Source of the DNA: a virus | IMG/VR virus record: IMGVR_UViG_3300032296_003995 | Location: 1 to 45,168 of that record | DNA: 45,168 nt | Direction: 5' to 3' (one strand) | In this document: piece after piece, positions 31,728-36,876 of the stretch | Layout of the letters: each line of letters begins with the position of its first letter | How positions within the stretch are numbered: the first letter of the stretch is position 1 | Position numbers and translations under genes: made by a program | The notes under the pieces: generated by a model | The model's input: the letters and a program-made list of their open reading frames with translations, nothing else | The model's database searches: none | What the model was told of the DNA's origin: nothing

Positions 31728-31822
31728 AGAAGCCGATGCCCAAGTCGCCCGCGAAGGGCGCCAAGCCGATGCCGAAGAAGGCCTGCTCGTGCGGCAAGAA
31801 GCCCTGCGTGTGCCGTGGCTGA
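31724..31822 (+). CDS. 32-residue Lys/Pro peptide with CxC-x4-CxC motif
   Basis: The ATG overlaps the previous stop (ATGA) and the next gene starts inside its 3' end. The peptide is nearly all Lys, Pro, Ala and Met for 20 residues, then ends in CSCGKKPCVC plus Arg-Gly. Four Cys in CxC pairs could bind one metal ion. The KKP-x-PK repeats resemble histone-H1-like tails. It is real in the sense of perfect coupling to both neighbours and its similarity to the 31-residue peptide at 32147-32242. Expression is unproven. Confidence 0.6.
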   Translation: MKKPMPKSPAKGAKPMPKKACSCGKKPCVCRG

Positions 31823-32150
31823 CGACGCCTGCACGCGGAAGGTCAAGGCCCAGTACGACGTCTGGCCCTCGGCCCGCGCGTCGCAGGCCGTCGCCAAGTG
31901 CCGCAAGGAGAGCGGCGACGTGCGCAAGGGCGAGGAGGGGACCTCTCTTCGTCGTTGGCAGGACGAGAAGTGGGAGGATAAGCGCACGGGCAAGCCGTGC
32001 GGAGCCGGAGGCAAGACGGAGTACTGTCGGCCGACGAAGGTCGTGAGCGACAAGACGCCGAGCACGAAGGTCCCGCAAGGCGCCGTGGCGGCCAAGGTGG
32101 CCGGCAAGCGCGCCCCGAGCACCCCGACGCCGAAACGAGGTCGCGAGTGA
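31815..32150 (+). CDS. Small basic protein with W-x2-EKW and TGKPCG motifs
   Basis: A GTG start lies inside the end of the preceding 32-residue gene, giving 111 residues. It shows ACTRKVKAQYDVWPSARASQ, then LRRWQDEKWEDKRTGKPCG and EYCRPTKVVSDKTP. This reminds me of a small Cys/Trp family known from viruses and phages as a domain of unknown function (possibly DUF5872); this is unverified. Four Cys suggest metal binding. The C-terminal 30 residues are Lys/Pro-rich like the neighbouring peptides. The stop overlaps the next GTG. Confidence 0.7.
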   Translation: MADDACTRKVKAQYDVWPSARASQAVAKCRKESGDVRKGEEGTSLRRWQDEKWEDKRTGKPCGAGGKTEYCRPTKVVSDKTPSTKVPQGAVAAKVAGKRAPSTPTPKRGRE

Positions 32151-32242
32151 AGAAGCCGACGCCGAAGCCTGCCCCGAAGAAGACGTGGCAGGATAAGACC
32201 CTGCCGCCGAAGGCCAAGCCCACCCCGAAGAAGACCTGCTGA
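32147..32242 (+). CDS. 31-residue Lys/Pro peptide
   Basis: The GTG overlaps the previous stop (GTGA), with GAGG upstream. The peptide repeats KKPTPKP, APKKTW and KPTPKKTC, so it is strongly cationic and ends in a single Cys. It resembles the 32-residue peptide at 31724-31822 in its PKK units. Together with the Lys/Pro tail of the gene between them this suggests repeated use of one kind of basic module. The function is unknown. Confidence 0.5.
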   Translation: MKKPTPKPAPKKTWQDKTLPPKAKPTPKKTC

Positions 32243-32260
32243 GGTCACCCAGGAGAGACC

Positions 32261-32536
32261 ATGTCCGACATCCACGAGCAGAACGGTGCAGAGGAGGTCA
32301 TCGCGCTCTTCGAGAGGCTCGCTGAGGCTGCTCGCCGCGGCCGGCTCATCGCCTACGCCATCTCCGTGCAGACGGAGGACGAGAACGAGGAGACCGTGAC
32401 CACGATCTCCGACTTCGTGATTCTCCCCGGGGACACCGGCTGCAAGAAATCCTTCGTCGAGGGGTTTGAGCGCGTCAGCGCCATTGCTCGGGAGCACCTC
32501 GCGGACGACGAGGCGCCTGTCGAGACCGACGGGTGA
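32261..32536 (+). CDS. Small acidic unknown protein, 91 residues
   Basis: GGAGAG precedes the ATG. The pattern is one helix (VIALFERLAEAARRGRLI), two strands (AYAISVQTED, VTTISDFVIL) and a C-terminal helix. This resembles small alpha/beta phage proteins with an E-x-GRL-x-A-x-A motif. It is acidic, unlike the basic cassette just upstream. The stop overlaps the next start. Confidence 0.7.
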   Translation: MSDIHEQNGAEEVIALFERLAEAARRGRLIAYAISVQTEDENEETVTTISDFVILPGDTGCKKSFVEGFERVSAIAREHLADDEAPVETDG

Positions 32537-32934
32537 GCCGCCTCGAAGGCCGTCGGGTCTGGAACTTGACGGGGCATAAGGTCACCTTCCTGCGGAAGGG
32601 TGACCAGAGCATCATCTGGCGCCAGCACGGCCTGCTCCGCGTCAAGCCCGGGTCGAAGATCGACGGCCGCACGCTCCTTCTCGGGCACGAGAACTCGACG
32701 ATCCGCGTCTCGGTCTACCGCGCGGCGGAGCCGACCGAGCTCTTCTGCTCCGGCTTCCGCCTCGAGGACATCACCGAGGAAGACGTCATCATCGTCTCGA
32801 CCCCCTGCGGCGCCCTGCTCCGGGACAACCCGCACCTTCTGCCTCATGTCCGCTTCGTCCTGTCCCCGCTCGGGGCAGACCCCGTCAACGGGCGCAAGGG
32901 CTGCAAGTCCTTCGCCTACTGGAGAGGCCTCTGA
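32533..32934 (+). CDS. Unknown protein with a VWNLTGHKV N-terminus
   Basis: A GTG start overlaps the previous stop. The 133-residue product opens with VWNLTGHKVTFL, which resembles the NLTPHxV start of a small protein family of unknown function common in phages and bacteria. The body has beta strands, two Cys, and a Leu/Pro-rich end (HLLPHVRFVLSPLGADP). No catalytic motif is clear. The stop overlaps the next start (TGATG). Confidence 0.7.
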   Translation: MSRLEGRRVWNLTGHKVTFLRKGDQSIIWRQHGLLRVKPGSKIDGRTLLLGHENSTIRVSVYRAAEPTELFCSGFRLEDITEEDVIIVSTPCGALLRDNPHLLPHVRFVLSPLGADPVNGRKGCKSFAYWRGL

Positions 32935-33359
32935 TGGAAGACGCTCGCAACATCGCCACGCTGACCGTCGACCTCGAAGACGGCACGCTCGCCATCGAGG
33001 ACAAGAGCCCTGGTGAAGGCGGGTTCACTCTGCTGCCCGCTGGTGTCCTGGCGATGTACCACCTCCATATCAGCGAGCTTGACGAGGGGATCGGCGACAT
33101 CGAGACGATGCCCCCGGCGAAGGAGGTCAAGGTCACGGTCCTGGTCGTCGGGAACAAGTACAGCATCGCCGACTTGAGCATCCCCGAGGGGACCTCTATC
33201 ACGCACATCGGCCTGCTCTACGCTGGGCTCGCCATCGCCGAGGGCATGATCGAGGTGATGCTGGAGGAGGCCGAGGAAGAGGTGCTGGCCGAGCACGCCG
33301 ACGGCCCTCTGGCCGCGGCGCAGGGCTGGACCGGCGGACCGAAGGAGGTCGAGGCATGA
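32934..33359 (+). CDS. Acidic unknown protein, 141 residues
   Basis: It is coupled at both ends by stop/start overlap. It has beta-prone segments in the first 90 residues (VKVTVLVVGNKYSIADL) and a long acidic helix near the end (IEVMLEEAEEEVLAEHA). It lies immediately before the endolysin, so a lysis accessory or virion role is possible. No signal peptide or membrane segment is seen. Confidence 0.7.
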   Translation: MEDARNIATLTVDLEDGTLAIEDKSPGEGGFTLLPAGVLAMYHLHISELDEGIGDIETMPPAKEVKVTVLVVGNKYSIADLSIPEGTSITHIGLLYAGLAIAEGMIEVMLEEAEEEVLAEHADGPLAAAQGWTGGPKEVEA

Positions 33360-33826
33360 CCGCGAAGAAGCCCAAGTTCGTCCTCGGCCGAGTGAGCAAG
33401 GAGAAGCTCGCCGGCTGCCGGGCGCTCCTCTACACGCTCGCCGAGCGGTCCTTGGCTCGCGCGGACATGCCCTACGACTGGAAGGTCACGCACGGGCACC
33501 GTACCGCCGAAGAGCAGAACGCGCTCTACGCCATCGGCCGGCGCGGTGTGCCAGGCGAGAAGATCGTCACGAAGGCCAAGGCGGGGCAGAGCAAGCACAA
33601 CGCCTGGCCCGCGGAGGCCTTCGACTTGGCCATCATCGAGGGCAAAGGCGTCTCGTGGGAGAACGCCAAGTATGAGGCGGTCTCCAAGGTTATCTTCGCC
33701 GAGTGGAAGCTCATGCAGGCGGAGGGGCTGACACGCGAAGTCGTTGACGGGAAGCCCGTCGAGTGGGAGCTCGTGTGGGGGCGCCGTTGGGGCGATGACC
33801 CGCACTGGGAGATCCGCAAGAAGTAG
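33356..33826 (+). CDS. Endolysin: L-alanyl-D-glutamate peptidase (M15 family)
   Basis: This 156-residue zinc peptidase cleaves the L-Ala-D-Glu bond of peptidoglycan stem peptides to release progeny. Zinc ligands appear as H81 in QSKHN, D90 in AFDLAI and H150 in DDPHW, with an Asp just before the last His as likely catalytic residue. The DWKVTHGHRTAEEQNALYA segment is typical of the family N-terminal half. The H-to-D spacing is two residues longer than in many members, as in the variant with an extended loop. There is no signal peptide, so a holin is needed for access to the wall. The start overlaps the previous stop, and it is the last gene of the plus-strand block. Confidence 0.88.
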   Translation: MTAKKPKFVLGRVSKEKLAGCRALLYTLAERSLARADMPYDWKVTHGHRTAEEQNALYAIGRRGVPGEKIVTKAKAGQSKHNAWPAEAFDLAIIEGKGVSWENAKYEAVSKVIFAEWKLMQAEGLTREVVDGKPVEWELVWGRRWGDDPHWEIRKK

Positions 33827-33844
33827 ACCTCCTGGACAAGGAAA

Positions 33845-33873
33845 GAGCCCCGGCGAGGGCATCGCCGGGGCTC
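33845..33873. terminator. Bidirectional terminator between converging blocks
   Basis: A perfect 12-bp stem GAGCCCCGGCGA / TCGCCGGGGCTC has a 5-base loop. It lies between the endolysin stop (33826) and the stop of the minus-strand gene at 33895. On the minus strand the stem is followed by TTTCCTT. On the plus strand the tail is only weakly T-rich. Confidence 0.85.
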
Positions 33874-33894
33874 CGTCGTCTCGTTCGGGCGAGG

Positions 33895-34170
33895 TCAGCC
33901 CTCGTTCATCTCGACGGACAGCCGCAGGTCCTTGACGGCGACTTCGAGCGCATCGCAGAGGGTGCCGAAGCCTTCGCCGACCGCGAGCAGGTCATCGTCG
34001 ACGACGCAGCCACCAGCCGGCATCGCGATCACGTAGAGCCAGTCGAGCTCCCCGTTCTCCATGCGGTCGGCGAAGTCCCGCAGGCGCGCCGCGAGGTCGA
34101 TGCGCTGCTCTTCGATGCTCGGGTCGTCGGGCATCATGTCGAGGGTGTCGACTTCTCGGGGCTCGTTCAC
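33895..34170 (-). CDS. Small acidic unknown protein, 91 residues
   Basis: The GTG start overlaps the stop of the gene upstream (GTGA). A helical N-terminal half (DLAARLRDFADRMENGELD) leads to beta strands with LYVIAMPAGGCVVDDDLLAVGEG. The layout resembles small phage regulators of unknown function with an F-x-D-x-(I/M)-E-x-GE-(I/L)-D motif. It is the last gene of the minus-strand block. Confidence 0.7.
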   Translation of the reverse strand: MNEPREVDTLDMMPDDPSIEEQRIDLAARLRDFADRMENGELDWLYVIAMPAGGCVVDDDLLAVGEGFGTLCDALEVAVKDLRLSVEMNEG

Positions 34171-34373
34171 TGGGCCACCTCCTCGACGGCCGGCGCCTCA
34201 ACGGCCGCGGGCTCAGCCGGCGCTTCGACGGCCGCCGGCGTCTCGATGGGCGACGTCGAGGGGAGCGGCGCGCCGACCAGGAGGTGCGCGATGGTCGCAA
34301 TGGTGGTGGCGATGGCGCCGAGGGCGATGAGGAACCTGCGGCTCTTCGGCTTCTTGACGATGGGCTCGGTCAC
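34167..34373 (-). CDS. Small single-span membrane protein with Pro/Ala/Glu tail
   Basis: The GTG at 34373 is chosen because GGAG lies 6 bases upstream. Longer frames run through the neighbours. The 68-residue product has a basic start (KKPKSRR), one membrane span (FLIALGAIATTIATIAHLLVG) and a periplasm-facing Pro/Ala/Glu-rich tail with EAPAEPAAVEAPAVEE repeats. This N-in, C-out architecture fits a signal-anchor protein such as an inner-membrane spanin or small holin-like protein. It lies in a set of short membrane and coiled-coil genes near the endolysin, but on the opposite strand. A lysis role is inferred. Confidence 0.65.
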   Translation of the reverse strand: MTEPIVKKPKSRRFLIALGAIATTIATIAHLLVGAPLPSTSPIETPAAVEAPAEPAAVEAPAVEEVAQ

Positions 34374-34375
34374 GG

Positions 34376-34489
34376 TCAACTCCGCTGCGGAGAAGGGCGC
34401 AGAGGCGCCCGGGTGGTGAAGGGCCAGCGGTCGCCGAAGCGGCGCTCGAGGTCCTGGAGGAGGGTAAGCTGGTCGACTGGCGCCGTCAT
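34376..34489 (-). CDS. 37-residue unknown peptide in the putative lysis cluster
   Basis: The ATG overlaps the upstream gene's stop (ATGA), and its stop lies 2 bases before the GTG of the next gene. The peptide has a helical start (QLTLLQDLERRFGDRW) and a Pro/Arg-rich end. It exactly fills the gap between two genes, which supports it as a real ORF. The ribosome binding site of the following gene lies inside its 3' end. Confidence 0.55.
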   Translation of the reverse strand: MTAPVDQLTLLQDLERRFGDRWPFTTRAPLRPSPQRS

Positions 34490-34833
34490 CGCTTCGACGA
34501 CGCCAGGATCTCTCGGAGGTCGTTTGGGACTTGGGCGACCCGATCCTCGAGCCGCTGGATGGCGGAGCCGATCGCGGCGATCTGATTCGAGAGGTTCGCC
34601 ATGCTGACGGCGTGGACCGCGGAGTCTCGCTCGACGGCGGCGATGCGGGCGGCGTTCGCCTCGTGCTTCGTTCCGGCGGCGGAGCGGGCCTCCTTGGCGT
34701 CGTCCTCGACGGCCTTGACGCGCTCGACGAGCGCGTTGAGCTTCGTGTAGAGGACGGCGAAGGCGACCGAGCCGCCCGCGCCGCCGCCGAGGGCAGCGTT
34801 GAAGAGGGAGCTGCCCAGATCGATCTCGTCCAT
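34486..34833 (-). CDS. Membrane-anchored coiled-coil protein, holin-like
   Basis: The ATG at 34833 follows GGAG, giving 115 residues. A hydrophobic Gly-rich segment (LFNAALGGGAGGSVAFAVLYT, residues 10-30) is followed by a long coiled coil (LNALVERVKAVEDDAKEARS through QIAAIGSAIQRLEDRVAQV). The arrangement is the reverse of XhlA-type proteins (coiled coil then span), but similar small phage proteins are often annotated as holins or lysis accessories. The stop overlaps the start of the 37-residue peptide. Confidence 0.65.
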   Translation of the reverse strand: MDEIDLGSSLFNAALGGGAGGSVAFAVLYTKLNALVERVKAVEDDAKEARSAAGTKHEANAARIAAVERDSAVHAVSMANLSNQIAAIGSAIQRLEDRVAQVPNDLREILASSKR

Positions 34834-34865
34834 GTCGGGTCTCCGTGCAAAGGTGCGCGGGGGCC

Positions 34866-35132
34866 TTAGCCTGAGCGAGCGTCCTCGGCCAGCCAGAGCC
34901 GGGTCCAGCGCGAGGCCCACGGCTGGCGCGCCTTGTACCAGGAGAGCGCCGTCATGTAGAGGCTGACCGTTCGCAGGAAGGTGAGGCCCGAGTCGTCGCG
35001 GCTCGCGAGGTTCAGGGCGCAGTCGCCAGCGGCACCGAGGAGGCACATGACGCGCCGCGCGGTGGGCTCGGTCACGGAGCGCCGGCGGCGCTCGGGAGAG
35101 AGGCGCCAGCGGCGCAGGTGGTTGGCGGTCAT
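34866..35132 (-). CDS. Small basic unknown protein, 88 residues
   Basis: The ATG overlaps the upstream stop (ATGA). The product is Arg/Trp-rich (HLRRWRLSPERRRRSV, then YKARQPWASRWTRLW), with two Cys and one moderately hydrophobic helix. No family is recognised. It is co-transcribed with the coiled-coil gene upstream. Confidence 0.6.
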   Translation of the reverse strand: MTANHLRRWRLSPERRRRSVTEPTARRVMCLLGAAGDCALNLASRDDSGLTFLRTVSLYMTALSWYKARQPWASRWTRLWLAEDARSG

Positions 35133-35359
35133 CGAGGCTCCACGGCGCGCTCAGCCTCCCGCTCCTGCCGCTCTTCTGCCTGGGCTCGGAGAGACGCGAC
35201 GCGGACACGAAGGGCGTCTTGCTCTGCCTCCGCGAGCTTCGCTCGGAGGTTCGCGTTGCTCTGCTTCAACTGCGCGACCTGGTTGGTCAGCGAGGAGATA
35301 TCGCGGCGCTGCTGCGCGTTGATGTTGCTAAGTTCTCGTCGGGACAGAACGGCGCTCAT
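35129..35359 (-). CDS. Small coiled-coil protein, 76 residues
   Basis: The product is almost wholly a charged helix with heptads (QQRRDISSLTNQVAQLKQSN, ANLRAKLAEAEQDA), without a membrane span. The start lies inside the first copy of a 35-bp direct repeat, which supplies its GGAGG ribosome binding site. It could be a subunit of the membrane or coiled-coil cluster. The function is unknown. Confidence 0.65.
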   Translation of the reverse strand: MSAVLSRRELSNINAQQRRDISSLTNQVAQLKQSNANLRAKLAEAEQDALRVRVASLRAQAEERQEREAERAVEPR

Positions 35360-35389
35360 AGTGCCTCCATCGAAGGTTTACAGTGGCGG
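35355..35389. repeat. 35-bp direct repeat, copy 1
   Basis: It is identical to 35854-35888 at 34 of 35 positions. Read on the minus strand it encodes RHCKPSMEAL plus stop and the ATGA start of the following gene. It is thus a remnant of the 3' end of the gene at 35855-36109. Confidence 0.9.
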
Positions 35390-35390
35390 C

Positions 35391-35858
35391 TTATGCCGTC
35401 TTTGAGCGAAGCTCGCCTGTGTAGAGCCCAGCGCGTGCGGCAATAGCATCGGCGATCTCTTCATCAGAACGGCTCTGTCTCCAAAGATTCGCCGTTCTGG
35501 TTTTCTGTTTATCCATCTCAACTCTGCTTCTATCATCACGCATCTCTTTCACCAGAGGAAGCATGACATACAGAAGGCGCGTGAGTATCTTCAAGCAGTC
35601 AACGGACTGCACCGTGACCGCGACAAGACAGTGCAGAGCTACGAACACAGAAACGGACACGGGAGGGCTATCCTTGTTCTCCATGTCTTTCAGCGCCGAG
35701 ACAGCAGCCTCGACAAAGGGGTCTTTGTCCTGACGAAGAATAGTACTCTCGCGCTCGCTCTCTGGGATATGTCGCATAGGGTCGTTGGCCTGCGCCGCGA
35801 ACTCAGCGCACACCGATGCCGCAGAAAGGGCAGACTTACCCGAACCAAAACAACTCAT
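35391..35858 (-). CDS. Unknown protein on a 499-bp unit flanked by direct repeats
   Basis: The 155-residue product begins with ATG overlapping the upstream stop, with GGAGG in the 35-bp repeat. The N-terminus (SALSAASVCAEFAAQAND) is mildly signal-like. Residues 68-102 are hydrophobic (VSVFVALHCLVAVTVQSVD, LLYVMLPLV) and could span a membrane. The end is charged. Codons are less GC-ending than in adjacent genes, with many AT-ending codons. Flanking 35-bp direct repeats mark it as a recent insertion (a moron). The function is unknown. Confidence 0.7.
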   Translation of the reverse strand: MSCFGSGKSALSAASVCAEFAAQANDPMRHIPESERESTILRQDKDPFVEAAVSALKDMENKDSPPVSVSVFVALHCLVAVTVQSVDCLKILTRLLYVMLPLVKEMRDDRSRVEMDKQKTRTANLWRQSRSDEEIADAIAARAGLYTGELRSKTA

Positions 35859-35888
35859 AGTGCCTCCATCGACGGTTTACAGTGGCGG
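35854..35888. repeat. 35-bp direct repeat, copy 2
   Basis: This copy forms the genuine 3' end of the gene at 35855-36109 and the start of the gene at 35391-35858. It differs from copy 1 by a single base at the middle of the unit. Confidence 0.9.
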
Positions 35889-36109
35889 TGGTGCTCGTAC
35901 CAGGCGTCCAGCTTGAGGACGCGCATCGCCCAGAGGACCGGACCTCGTGAGCGGTAACGGGTCTCGTCGGGGTTCGAGGCGTCAAAGAACTCGACGCCCA
36001 TCCTCCAGGTGATGCCGTAGTGGCTCCTGCGGTACACGGCTCCGCAGGCGCAGGCCTCCTCGGAGACCCAGGGGCCCGGAGAGCGAGGCTTGCGGAGGGT
36101 GACGTTCAT
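35855..36109 (-). CDS. Small Cys-containing unknown protein, 84 residues
   Basis: The start is the ATG at 36109. Longer frames run antisense through the gene upstream. The product has a CACG motif near residue 20, several aromatic residues (YRRSHYGITWRMGVEFFDA) and a C-terminal HHRHC. A Cys/His set of CxC, HH and C could bind zinc. The ribosome binding site is weak (AGGG). Its last codons are duplicated 499 bp further along the operon. Confidence 0.65.
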   Translation of the reverse strand: MNVTLRKPRSPGPWVSEEACACGAVYRRSHYGITWRMGVEFFDASNPDETRYRSRGPVLWAMRVLKLDAWYEHHRHCKPSMEAL

Positions 36110-36114
36110 GCGCC

Positions 36115-36798
36115 CTATCGGACGGTGACGAGGATAGTGAGTGAGGCGACGAACAGGGCGACATTGAACAGGGTCAGGTAGACAAGAGCCTTCGCAATGA
36201 ACTCCTGCCGACGCACGGATTCTTCGGTCCCGGCATTGAGCCTGACGAGGTCCTTGTACGCCTTGAGGTCCGTGCTCAGTTCGTCGTTCTGCCGTAGGAC
36301 CTCGTCGAGCGACCACTGCAGGTGGTCCTTGTTCCTGAGCGACCGCTGGAGTTCTTCGATGTCGGTGAGCAGCCCTTGGTTCGTGGTCTGCAGGTCTCGG
36401 CTCATGGCGAGCAGGCCGCGGTGCGCCGCGATGAGGCGCTTGACCTGATGCCGGGGTTCGACGTACCAGGAGTTCTCATCGTCGGGCAAGAAGCCGGCGT
36501 CGGCGACGTCGTTCCTGATGTCGTCGAGGAGTAGCCCGTGGAAAGATGCGGCCTCGATAGACATGCTGACTGCCTCTCTCCGCGCGGCATCAGAGCAGAC
36601 CCAGAAGCGCGCCTCGCTGAGGGAGTAGCACCCCTTCACTCCGTAGATGGCCTGCCCTCGCTCCCCGAGAAGGCGAACGACCGCCCACCAGAAAGGGGAG
36701 GGAGTCCCACGCTCGTAGACGCGCCAGTCGTCATTCTGCCCCGCTGCGGCGAGAACGTAGTCCTTGTCTTTGTCCAGCTTCTCATAGATGTTGACCAT
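36115..36798 (-). CDS. C-terminally anchored coiled-coil protein, 227 residues
   Basis: The N-terminal 120 residues form a mixed domain with many aromatic residues (SPFWWAVVRLLGERG, GCYSLSEARFWVCSDA). Residues 120-195 are a coiled coil (LQTTNQGLLTDIEELQRSLR and on). The last 25 residues are a membrane span (ALVYLTLFNVALFVASLTILVTV). Tail-anchored topology would place the coiled coil in the cytoplasm. Possible roles include lysis regulation or superinfection exclusion. None can be shown. Confidence 0.7.
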   Translation of the reverse strand: MVNIYEKLDKDKDYVLAAAGQNDDWRVYERGTPSPFWWAVVRLLGERGQAIYGVKGCYSLSEARFWVCSDAARREAVSMSIEAASFHGLLLDDIRNDVADAGFLPDDENSWYVEPRHQVKRLIAAHRGLLAMSRDLQTTNQGLLTDIEELQRSLRNKDHLQWSLDEVLRQNDELSTDLKAYKDLVRLNAGTEESVRRQEFIAKALVYLTLFNVALFVASLTILVTVR

Positions 36799-36823
36799 GA
36801 TCGCTCCTTCGAGGACAACACTA

Positions 36824-36851
36824 AGCCCTCCCCGGCGGACCAGGGAGGGCT
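36824..36851 (-). terminator. Terminator after the ribonucleotide reductase gene
   Basis: The 9-bp stem AGCCCTCCC / GGGAGGGCT with a 10-base loop lies just past the reductase stop on the minus strand. The downstream tail is TAGTGTTGTCC, only moderately T-rich. Confidence 0.7.
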
Positions 36852-36876
36852 CTGTCGTCAGGGTTCTGTCAGAGCA

